Below, in pieces: positions 18,081-26,390 of a stretch of 64,000 bases of DNA (the first letter of the stretch is position 1; the number at the start of each line of letters is the position of its first letter). Position numbers and translations under genes: made by a program. The notes under the pieces were generated by a model. The model saw only the letters and a program-made list of their open reading frames with translations, was not told the origin of the DNA and did no database searches. Origin of the DNA: Spirosoma endbachense (lineage in GTDB: Bacteria; Bacteroidota; Bacteroidia; Cytophagales; Spirosomataceae); the NCBI RefSeq assembly GCF_010233585.1, contig NZ_CP045997.1, positions 9,696,808 through 9,760,807 of the forward strand, written 5' to 3'.

Positions 18081-20780
18081 ATGAACGCTCCCAAACGCCC
18101 TCAACGTCCGCCCCGCTGGGCTGACTACCTGCTGGAATGGTTCTGCGCCCCTAATTTGCTGGAGGAAGTTCAGGGTGATTTGCAGGAGCGCTTCGAGCGG
18201 GATATAAGGCAACGGGGGATTACGAGTGCGAATCGAAATTATGTGCTGAGTGTGCTGGGGTTTCTCAGATCGTTTGCCCGGCAAAGACAACCTAATGCCT
18301 ATCGATCTCCGGAATCGCTCCGGCAAACCGACCAGACCGTTCCCTTCTTACTAAGCCCTGTTATGCTCAGAAATCATTTTAAAATCGCCTGGCGGAACCT
18401 CATTAACAATAAGGCTTATTCGGCCATCAATATTTTTGGATTGGCGGTCGGTTTGGCCACTTGCCTGTTGATTACACTGTATGTTTTCGATGAACTTAGT
18501 TACGACAAACATCACGAAAATGCTAATCGGCTCTATCGAGTCGCTACCGCAACCAAAGAGGAGAATTGGGCAGCTACAGCGGCTCCTACGGCCTGGGGGC
18601 TGAAAAACGACTTTCCCGAAGTCGAACAGGTTACCCGGATACTGAAGATGCCCAACATGGAAAAAATGCTGTTGAAGTACGATCATAACCATGAACAAAA
18701 GCATTTTTTTGAAACCAACGGCTATTATGTGGATTCCACGTTCTTCGAACTATTTACGTACAAGTTCAAATACGGGAATCCCAAAAATGCCATCAATCAA
18801 CCCAACACTTTAGTTCTTTCTGAAAGCCTGGCTAATAAACTATTCGGTGACGAGAATCCAATTGGCAAAGTCATCAATCTCGGGCTTCCTTTTGGCGATT
18901 TCAACTATACCGTCAATGGCGTATTCAGAAAAAGTCATAAATCTCACATCGATGCGCATTTCTTTCTGTCAATGCGCAATGGTGATGTAGGCAGTTGGGT
19001 CGATCAACAAAGAAACTGGGCAACAAATAATATTTTCTATGCCTACGTGAAATTGAGAGCGGGCGCAAATGCCCAGTCATTTGAACGAAAATTGCCGGAT
19101 TTTTTGAACCGCCACGGTGCGGCAGATTTAAGAGCGCTGGGCGTTTCTAAAAGCCTGTTTCTTCAGCCCGTAACCGATATTTATCTAAAATCTAGTCTGG
19201 ATAATGAAATTGCTCCTGGTGGAAGCATGACGTATCTGTATGTTTTTGGCTCGATAGCGGCATTTTTGTTGCTGATCGCCTGCATCAACTTTATGAACCT
19301 GTCCACGGCCCGTTCCGAAAAGAGGGCTAAAGAAGTCGGTATTCGCAAGGCAATGGGCGCTTTTAAAACCTCATTGATTGGTCAGTTTCTGGGCGAATCC
19401 TTACTGATGTCCATACTGGCTCTTTGCTTTGCTCTGGCATTTATGCAACTCATCCTTCCAGTCTTTAACGACCTCACCAGAAAGGACTTGAGTGTTTTTC
19501 AAAATCCCGCTTTTTTGGGCTGGATCGTAGCAATAACGCTGCTAACAGGATTGCTGGCAGGCTTTTACCCAGCTTTTTATCTGTCGTCGTTTAAACCAAT
19601 TGCCGTACTCAAAGGAAGGCTCATAACGACTATTTCGGCAACTGCACTCCGCAAAGGCTTAGTGGTTTTTCAGTTTACGGTTTCAATTGTGTTGATTCTG
19701 GGAGCCATCGTCATCTGGCAGCAATTGTCGTTTGTTCAGAATCAGAACCTGGGCTTCACCAAAACCCAACAACTTGTCATACCTCTTCAAAGCAGCCAGG
19801 CGACCGGCAATTACATCACGTTAAAAAACGAGCTACTCAAGAACCCGCAAGTGGTTTCGGCTGCGAGCGGCTCAACCTACCCTGGCCTGGAAGCGTCAGA
19901 TGATTTGCTTTTTTATGCGGAAGGGAAATCAGTACACGAGGCCGTTGATATAAATTTTGCTACAGTCGAGAACGATTATCTTGAAACGTTGGGCTTTAAA
20001 CTACTGTATGGCAGGGCTTTCTCAAAAAACTTCACTGCCGACTCAACGAGTATCATACTCAATGAAGTAGCGGTCAACCAATTGGGATATGACGCCAAAA
20101 CCGCTGTAGGAAAAAGCATCTACTTCGACTGGCAGAATGGGCGTCACCCGATGCAGATCGTTGGCGTTGTCAGAAATTTTAATTACCAGAGTTTGCATCA
20201 GGCAATCAAACCTTATGGGTTAACGACCACAATTGGGGATAAACACCGCTATTTTATTGCCAATGTTCACCCAAAAGAATACACCAAACTACTGGCGACT
20301 ATTGAAAAATCCTGGAAAAAGGTAAATCCGGATACGCCTTTTTCGTACTCTTTTCTTGATCAGGATTTTCAACGGAATTACGAAAAAGAACAGCGCACCT
20401 CCAGCATCGTGTTGTATTTCACCCTCATTGCTATTGTGATTGCCTGTTTGGGATTATTCGGGCTGGTTGCTTTTTCGGCGGAACAGCGTACCAAAGAAAT
20501 TGGCATCCGGAAAGTGCTGGGTGCTTCGGTGGTGAGTATTGTGGCTTTGCTTTCCAAAGATTTTCTACAATTGATATTAGTTGCCATTCTGATTGCAACA
20601 CCCATCGCCTGGTATGGCATGACCCAATGGCTGCACGATTTTGCCTACAAGGTCGATATTGAGTGGTGGGTATTTGCGCTGGCTGGTTTGCTGGCACTGG
20701 GCACGGCCTTGCTGACGGTGAGCTTTCAAAGCATCAAAGCGGCCCTGATGAATCCGGTTACCTCCCTGCGGTCAGACTAA
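18081..20780 (+). CDS. Orphan MacB/FtsX-like permease with prefix domain, copy 2
   Basis: 899 residues from ATG 18081; a TTG two codons upstream is less likely. Prefix domain at about 10-65 (LLEWFCAPNLLEE, GDLQERFER), TM1 at about 114-136, first FtsX block from about 386 (ACINFMNLSTARSEKRAKEVGIRKAMGA) and second from about 776 (EQRTKEIGIRKVLGAS). The two large extracytoplasmic regions probably recognise substrate and differ strongly from the neighbours. The last 69 bp belong to the repeat unit at 20712-20988. A 34-bp stretch near the end (20643-20676) is identical to 26173-26206 in copy 4, suggesting sequence exchange. Confidence 0.88.
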   Translation: MNAPKRPQRPPRWADYLLEWFCAPNLLEEVQGDLQERFERDIRQRGITSANRNYVLSVLGFLRSFARQRQPNAYRSPESLRQTDQTVPFLLSPVMLRNHFKIAWRNLINNKAYSAINIFGLAVGLATCLLITLYVFDELSYDKHHENANRLYRVATATKEENWAATAAPTAWGLKNDFPEVEQVTRILKMPNMEKMLLKYDHNHEQKHFFETNGYYVDSTFFELFTYKFKYGNPKNAINQPNTLVLSESLANKLFGDENPIGKVINLGLPFGDFNYTVNGVFRKSHKSHIDAHFFLSMRNGDVGSWVDQQRNWATNNIFYAYVKLRAGANAQSFERKLPDFLNRHGAADLRALGVSKSLFLQPVTDIYLKSSLDNEIAPGGSMTYLYVFGSIAAFLLLIACINFMNLSTARSEKRAKEVGIRKAMGAFKTSLIGQFLGESLLMSILALCFALAFMQLILPVFNDLTRKDLSVFQNPAFLGWIVAITLLTGLLAGFYPAFYLSSFKPIAVLKGRLITTISATALRKGLVVFQFTVSIVLILGAIVIWQQLSFVQNQNLGFTKTQQLVIPLQSSQATGNYITLKNELLKNPQVVSAASGSTYPGLEASDDLLFYAEGKSVHEAVDINFATVENDYLETLGFKLLYGRAFSKNFTADSTSIILNEVAVNQLGYDAKTAVGKSIYFDWQNGRHPMQIVGVVRNFNYQSLHQAIKPYGLTTTIGDKHRYFIANVHPKEYTKLLATIEKSWKKVNPDTPFSYSFLDQDFQRNYEKEQRTSSIVLYFTLIAIVIACLGLFGLVAFSAEQRTKEIGIRKVLGASVVSIVALLSKDFLQLILVAILIATPIAWYGMTQWLHDFAYKVDIEWWVFALAGLLALGTALLTVSFQSIKAALMNPVTSLRSD

Positions 20781-20988
20781 AAAACAGCGCACTTAGCATT
20801 GCCAATCAATCCATTGCTTTCCATCAGTCATTCGCTCCTATGAACACCCCCCGAAACCGCGCCGACGGACCGGTCAGACCGCCCCGCTGGGCCAATCGGC
20901 TCCTGGAATGGTTCTGTGCTCCCCATTTGCTGGAGGAGCTGGAGGGCGATTTGCAGGAGCGCTTTGAGCGGAATTGCCGCCTGTTTGG
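20712..20988 (+). repeat. Direct repeat, copy A (junction of permeases 2 and 3)
   Basis: 277 bp that recur at 23471-23747 with three substitutions and no indels (constant offset 2759 bp). It covers the last codons of permease 2, the 59-bp spacer and the first 50 codons of permease 3. Confidence 0.95.
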
Positions 20989-23539
20989 AGTTCAGTCAGC
21001 CCGGCGACAATATGGGTGGGAGGTGATTGGTTTTTTCAGACCACGTGCCGGATTACCCTTTTTCCTGAAACGAAAACCGACCGTTCACCGTGTTGATACT
21101 TATTCTTCTTATTCCTTATTCAGCCCTGTTATGATACGCAACTATATGACAATCGCCTGGCGAAACCTCGCCCGAAACAAAGGTTATTCGTTCATCAACA
21201 TCTTTGGTCTGGCAACCGGCATGGCCGTGGCTATGCTGAATGGGCTTTGGATATGGGATGAGCTATCGTTCAATACGTATCATCAGAATTACGACCATAT
21301 CGCTCAGGTAAGATCGCGTGAATATGGAAAAAATGGCGTCGGGATTAATTCGTCGTTACAATACCCATTGATTACGGAGTTAAAAAGAAACTATAAAGCC
21401 AACTTTAAACACATTGTTGAAGCATCGTGGGATGTTGACAATGTTCTGTCGGCGGGCCAAAGGCAAGTGTCACGGAAGGGGCTATTCATGGAAGCCGCGG
21501 CACCCGAAATGCTAACGCTGAAGATGATTTATGGTACCCGATCAGGCTTACAGGACCCGCATTCGATCCTGCTTTCCGAATCGACTTCCAAAGCACTTTT
21601 TGGGGATACTGACCCCGTAAATCAGCTCATGAAAATCAATAATAAACTCGACGTAAAGGTCACGGGTGTGTATGAAGATTTGCCGTTGAATACGCAATTC
21701 AATCAGGTCAAATTTCTGGCGCCGTTCGATTTGTGGGTATCCGACAATCCCTGGATAAAAGAACGGGCCATGACGGATTGGCAAAATCATTTCCTTAAAA
21801 TCTACGCTGAAATCAATCCAGACACTGATTTTGAGAAAGTCTCTGCCGACATCAAAGATGCTGAGCTGAAAAACCTTACCAATTTTGCGGAAGAGGCCAA
21901 ACGAGCCCCGGAAGTCTTTCTGCTTCCCATGCGCGACTGGCATTTGCATAATTACAAACGAGGAGCCCTCGACAACGGGCCGATGCAAATGGTCTGGTTA
22001 ATCAGTATAATCGGCGCCTTTGTGTTGCTGCTGGCCTGCATTAACTTCATGAATCTGAGTACGGCCCGCTCCGAAAAACGCGCCAAAGAAGTCGGTATTC
22101 GCAAAGCGGTCGGTTCGGTACGGATGCAGTTGGTGAATCAGTTTTTTAGCGAGTCATTTTTAGTGGTCATTCTGGCCTTCGTACTAGCCATTTTGCTGAC
22201 TACGATTTCTCTGCCCTGGTTCAACGATCTGGCTGCCAAGCAAATGACCATTCCCTGGACCAACCAATGGTTCTGGATAGCTGGTTTACTCTTTATCAGC
22301 TTCACAGGAATTCTGGCAGGAAGCTATCCGGCCCTGTATCTGTCTTCTTTCCAGCCGATCAACGTACTCAAAGGAACTGTGATCATCGGTCGTTTTGCCT
22401 CTATGCCCCGCAAAGTGTTGGTGGTTTTACAGTTCACGGTTTCTGTTACGCTGATTATCGGCACCATCATTGTTTTTCGCCAGATTCAGTTTGCTAAAAA
22501 TCGGCCGGTCGGTTATTCGCGGGATGGCCTGTTGATGGTAGAAATGAAATCAGGCGATTTTTACGGCAAACATGAACTACTCAGAAGTGAGTTAAGACGG
22601 ACGGGTGTTGTAGCCGAAATGTCTGAATCGATGGGCAGAGTCACCGAAGTTTGGTCGGGAAACGACGGGTTTACATGGAAAGGGAAAAACCCCTCCTTTA
22701 AAGACAGCTTTGGCACGTTGGTCGTAACACCGGAATATGGAAAAACCGTAGGTTGGCAATTTGTCAAGGGGCGCGATTTTTCGAGAGAATTCATGTCGGA
22801 TTCATCAGGAATGGTCATCAATGAAGCAGCCGCCAAATACATGGAATTGGAAAATCCAGTTGGTGAAGCAGTTAGCTGGAAATTTCAGGAGCGGGAACTG
22901 ATGCATTATCGCATTTTAGGGGTTGTCAAAGATATGGTGATGGAGTCACCTTATGAGCCCATATCGCCTACCATTTTTATGATTAGAGCACACGGAGGAA
23001 CGAACTGGATACACATCAAAATCGATCCCAATGCAAGTGCAAACGAAGCTTTACCTAAAATTGAAGCGGTATTTAAAAAGCTAATTCCGACGGCCCCCTT
23101 CGAGTACAAATTTGCGGATCAGGAATACGCGCTGAAATTTGCCGCCGAGGACCGAATCGGCAAACTGGCCTCCTTGTTTGCCGTACTGGCCATTTTCATT
23201 AGCTGTTTAGGTCTTTTCGGCCTGTCATCGTTCATTGCCGAACAACGCACCAAAGAAATCGGCATTCGGAAAGTATTGGGTGCATCTGTTTTTAATTTAT
23301 GGCGGCTTCTGTCAAAAGATTTTGTCGTCCTGGTATTCATTTCGCTTTTTATCGCAATACCGATTGCTTACTATTTCATGGGTAACTGGATTCAGAAATA
23401 TACGTATCGGGCTGAGATTTCCTGGTGGATTTTTGCCGTATCCGGTTTGGTAGCTATTGCGATAACCCTACTGACGGTAAGCTTTCAAAGCATCAAAGCG
23501 GCCCTGATGAATCCGGTTACCTCCCTGCGGTCAGACTAA
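20840..23539 (+). CDS. Orphan MacB/FtsX-like permease with prefix domain, copy 3
   Basis: 899 residues from ATG 20840. Frames reaching further upstream run through the end of copy 2 and are artefacts of the repeat. Prefix domain at about 13-70, TM1 at about 117-140, FtsX blocks from about 387 and 775. The extracytoplasmic domains are unlike those of copies 2 and 4, although the first 50 residues match copy 4 except for Cys to Ser in LLEWFCAP/LLEWFSAP. A 59-bp spacer separates it from copy 2. The family role is unknown: ADOP/MacB-like proteins export peptides, lipids or drugs or act mechanically on the envelope. Confidence 0.88.
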   Translation: MNTPRNRADGPVRPPRWANRLLEWFCAPHLLEELEGDLQERFERNCRLFGVQSARRQYGWEVIGFFRPRAGLPFFLKRKPTVHRVDTYSSYSLFSPVMIRNYMTIAWRNLARNKGYSFINIFGLATGMAVAMLNGLWIWDELSFNTYHQNYDHIAQVRSREYGKNGVGINSSLQYPLITELKRNYKANFKHIVEASWDVDNVLSAGQRQVSRKGLFMEAAAPEMLTLKMIYGTRSGLQDPHSILLSESTSKALFGDTDPVNQLMKINNKLDVKVTGVYEDLPLNTQFNQVKFLAPFDLWVSDNPWIKERAMTDWQNHFLKIYAEINPDTDFEKVSADIKDAELKNLTNFAEEAKRAPEVFLLPMRDWHLHNYKRGALDNGPMQMVWLISIIGAFVLLLACINFMNLSTARSEKRAKEVGIRKAVGSVRMQLVNQFFSESFLVVILAFVLAILLTTISLPWFNDLAAKQMTIPWTNQWFWIAGLLFISFTGILAGSYPALYLSSFQPINVLKGTVIIGRFASMPRKVLVVLQFTVSVTLIIGTIIVFRQIQFAKNRPVGYSRDGLLMVEMKSGDFYGKHELLRSELRRTGVVAEMSESMGRVTEVWSGNDGFTWKGKNPSFKDSFGTLVVTPEYGKTVGWQFVKGRDFSREFMSDSSGMVINEAAAKYMELENPVGEAVSWKFQERELMHYRILGVVKDMVMESPYEPISPTIFMIRAHGGTNWIHIKIDPNASANEALPKIEAVFKKLIPTAPFEYKFADQEYALKFAAEDRIGKLASLFAVLAIFISCLGLFGLSSFIAEQRTKEIGIRKVLGASVFNLWRLLSKDFVVLVFISLFIAIPIAYYFMGNWIQKYTYRAEISWWIFAVSGLVAIAITLLTVSFQSIKAALMNPVTSLRSD

Positions 23540-23747
23540 AAAACAGCGCACTTAGCATTGCCAATCAATCCATTGCTTTCCATCAGTCATTCGCTCCTAT
23601 GAACACTCCCCGAAACCGCGCCGACGGACCGGTCAGACCGCCCCGCTGGGCCAATCGGCTCCTGGAATGGTTCAGTGCTCCCCATTTGCTGGAGGAGCTG
23701 GAGGGCGATTTGCAGGAGCGCTTTGAGCGGAATTGCCGCCTGTTTGG
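23471..23747 (+). repeat. Direct repeat, copy B (junction of permeases 3 and 4)
   Basis: Second copy of the 277-bp unit at 20712-20988. It covers the end of permease 3, an identical 59-bp spacer and the first 50 codons of permease 4. Differences from copy A are single substitutions before the stop, just after the ATG and in the LLEWF(C/S)AP codon. Confidence 0.95.
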
Positions 23748-26310
23748 GCTTACCTCGGCCCGGCGGCAATATGGCAGGGAAGTGTTGGGATTTCTAAAAC
23801 CCCGCTCTGGACTACCCTTCGCCATAAAGCGTAAACCAACTGAATATCCGTCACCTTTTTTCGCAAGTCCTGTCATGCTACGCAATTTCTTTAAAATCGC
23901 ATTCCGCAATCTGACGAAGCACAAAGTCAGTACGCTAATCAACCTATTTGGTCTCACACTGGGCATAACGGCCTGTTTGGTCATTTACCTGATCACCAAC
24001 TATGAACTAAGCTATGATTCATTCCATCCCGACCAGGAGCGAATTTACAGGCTGGTCGGTGATGTAAAATATAACGCAACTGACGAAAAACACTCCGTTG
24101 GTTTCATTCCGAATGCCGTTCCGGCTGCTGTCCGAAAAGAGATTGCGGGGCTGGAAACGGTTGCGGCTTTTCACAACATTGAAACAGATGTTCTTGTGCC
24201 CGATGGGAACGAAAAGCCAAAGCATTTCGAAAGCAGAAGACAAACCGGCGGAACCGCTGATATTGTGGTTGTTGACCCCCAGTATTTCGACATTTTCAGC
24301 TATGAGTGGCTGGCTGGCAATCCCAAAACAGCCCTGAACGAACCCCTAAAGGTGGTGTTATCGGAACAAAAGGCGCGTAACTATTTTGGTGATTTACCAC
24401 TTGCTCAAATCATGGGCAAGGATGTGATTTATCGGGATTCGGTACGGGTCAGTGTAGCGGGTATCGTGAAGGATTGGAAACAGCCAACCGACTTTACATT
24501 CACCGATTTTATTTCGATGGCAACGATACGGGCCAGCAAGTTAAAGGGTGAGATCAATCTCGATGAATGGAATGACAACTGGTCGGCGTCGCAGGCTTTC
24601 GTCAAACTTCCTCAAGGCACAACGCCCGCTCAACTAACACCCCTATTCCACCAATTTTCGAAACAGCATTTTGCAAAGGAAATGAAATTCTGGCCGGCTT
24701 TACAACCGCTATCCGACCTGCATTTCAATGAAAATTACCAGGATAATTATTCCCGAAAAGCACACTTGCCGACCTTGTATGGACTGATGGCCGTGGCTGC
24801 GTTTATTCTGCTGATTGCAGCCATTAACTTTATCAATCTATCGACGGCTCAATCCATCCAGCGCGCTAAAGAAATTGGCATTCGGAAAGTGATGGGCGGT
24901 AGCCGAACGAGCCTGATTTTTCAGTTTCTCAGCGAAACAGCCCTGTTAACCTGTATGGCGGTCCTCATTGCATTGCTGATCGTCGGGCCTATTCTTTCGG
25001 TTATGCAGTCGCTGACGCCCACTGGCTTAACGTTCAACCTCATCAGTCTCCAGACCTTGCTTTTCCTGACGGGGCTTATTGTCATTACGTCGTTGCTGGC
25101 CGGATTTTATCCGTCTTGGATGCTGTCTTCGTACCTGCCTGCGCTAACGCTAAAAGGGCAAAGCGCGCTCAAGGGGGGTCAGAAAGGGTATCTGCGCAAA
25201 GGCCTGATTGTGTTTCAGTTCACGATTTCGCTGGCATTTATTATCGGAACGTTGATCGTTGGTCGTCAGCTTAGTTTTATGCGCAATAAAGACCTCGGTT
25301 TTTCAACAGATGCCATTATTGACGTACATACACTCCACGACGATAAAAGTCGGGTACTGGCCCAAAAGATCAAACAACTGGCCGATGTTGACCGGGTAAC
25401 GATGCAATGGTTTCCGCCAATGGGTCAGAGCTTTATGGTAACCAAACTCAAATACCGGGGCAAGAAAGAAGTGGAGATGGATGTGTCGGCTAAGGTTGGC
25501 GACGAGAATTTTATTCCGTTGTATCAACTCCACTTGCTGGCCGGGCGAAACTATCATAAAAGCGATTCACTACGCGAAATGGTCATCAATGCCTCCTATG
25601 CTAAAGCGCTGGGTTTCAAAAAACCAGCCGATGCCGTCAATCAACTCATTGATTTTCAAGGAAGACAATATCCAATCGTTGGTGTCGTGGCCGATTTTCA
25701 TGAGCAATCGTTTCACGAGAAAATCGGGGCTGTATTTATTAGTTATATGCCCCGGCAGGCGCAGAATATTGGGGTCAAACTGGCTACAAAAGGCCGCCAG
25801 ATCGATAATTTAAAAACGACGCTGGCGAGTATTGAGAAACAGTGGAATGAGGTATATCCCGACAATAAGTTTGATTACTCATTTCTGGATGATTCCATCG
25901 CCAAACTTTATGAGAAAGAGCAGAAAACGGCCCAGCTTGTCAATCTGGCAACAGCGATTGCAATCCTGATTTCGTGTATGGGTTTATTCGGACTGGCCAC
26001 CTTCACGGCCGAACAACGGACCAAAGAAATTGGGGTTCGGAAGGTACTGGGCGCATCCGTTTCGAGCATTGTTGCGCTATTGTCCCAGGACTTCCTGAAA
26101 TTAGTGCTGATTTCGTTGATTATTGCCTCTCCGATTGCGTGGTGGGCGATGAACAAATGGTTGCAGGATTTCGCCTACAAGGTCGATATTGAGTGGTGGG
26201 TATTTGTACTGGCCGGGTTGGTAGCCGTGGCTATTACGCTGGTAACGATCAGCTTCCAAAGTCTCAAAGCGGCCCTGATGAATCCCGCGAAAAGCTTACG
26301 GGCGGAGTAG
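23599..26310 (+). CDS. Orphan MacB/FtsX-like permease with prefix domain, copy 4
   Basis: 903 residues from ATG 23599. Prefix domain at about 13-70, with Ser replacing the Cys seen at the equivalent position of copies 1-3. TM1 at about 110-133, FtsX blocks from about 395 (AAINFINLSTAQSIQRAKEIG) and 780 (EQRTKEIGVRKVLGAS). It is the last gene of the 11-kb PadR operon, closed by a 26-bp hairpin. As in the other copies there are two FtsX domains in one chain and no cognate ATPase in the window. Confidence 0.88.
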   Translation: MNTPRNRADGPVRPPRWANRLLEWFSAPHLLEELEGDLQERFERNCRLFGLTSARRQYGREVLGFLKPRSGLPFAIKRKPTEYPSPFFASPVMLRNFFKIAFRNLTKHKVSTLINLFGLTLGITACLVIYLITNYELSYDSFHPDQERIYRLVGDVKYNATDEKHSVGFIPNAVPAAVRKEIAGLETVAAFHNIETDVLVPDGNEKPKHFESRRQTGGTADIVVVDPQYFDIFSYEWLAGNPKTALNEPLKVVLSEQKARNYFGDLPLAQIMGKDVIYRDSVRVSVAGIVKDWKQPTDFTFTDFISMATIRASKLKGEINLDEWNDNWSASQAFVKLPQGTTPAQLTPLFHQFSKQHFAKEMKFWPALQPLSDLHFNENYQDNYSRKAHLPTLYGLMAVAAFILLIAAINFINLSTAQSIQRAKEIGIRKVMGGSRTSLIFQFLSETALLTCMAVLIALLIVGPILSVMQSLTPTGLTFNLISLQTLLFLTGLIVITSLLAGFYPSWMLSSYLPALTLKGQSALKGGQKGYLRKGLIVFQFTISLAFIIGTLIVGRQLSFMRNKDLGFSTDAIIDVHTLHDDKSRVLAQKIKQLADVDRVTMQWFPPMGQSFMVTKLKYRGKKEVEMDVSAKVGDENFIPLYQLHLLAGRNYHKSDSLREMVINASYAKALGFKKPADAVNQLIDFQGRQYPIVGVVADFHEQSFHEKIGAVFISYMPRQAQNIGVKLATKGRQIDNLKTTLASIEKQWNEVYPDNKFDYSFLDDSIAKLYEKEQKTAQLVNLATAIAILISCMGLFGLATFTAEQRTKEIGVRKVLGASVSSIVALLSQDFLKLVLISLIIASPIAWWAMNKWLQDFAYKVDIEWWVFVLAGLVAVAITLVTISFQSLKAALMNPAKSLRAE

Positions 26311-26317
26311 GCTTTCG

Positions 26318-26380
26318 CCAATCAGGAAAGAGCAACTAGAAAGCTGGAACATCCCTTTCTAGTTACTCTTTCCTGATTGG
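26318..26380. terminator. Long hairpin at the end of the permease operon
   Basis: 26-bp arms 26318-26343 and 26355-26380 have one mismatch and an 11-nt loop. They lie 7 bp after the last permease stop and 10 bp before the stop of the convergent GH92 gene. Probable bidirectional terminator. Confidence 0.8.
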
Positions 26381-26390
26381 AGGATTTAGT

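Noticed and set aside
15432..26310. Permease array as a transposon-borne duplication
   Set aside because: No transposase, terminal inverted repeats or target-site duplications are visible; the long repeat lies inside the genes and fits homologous exchange.
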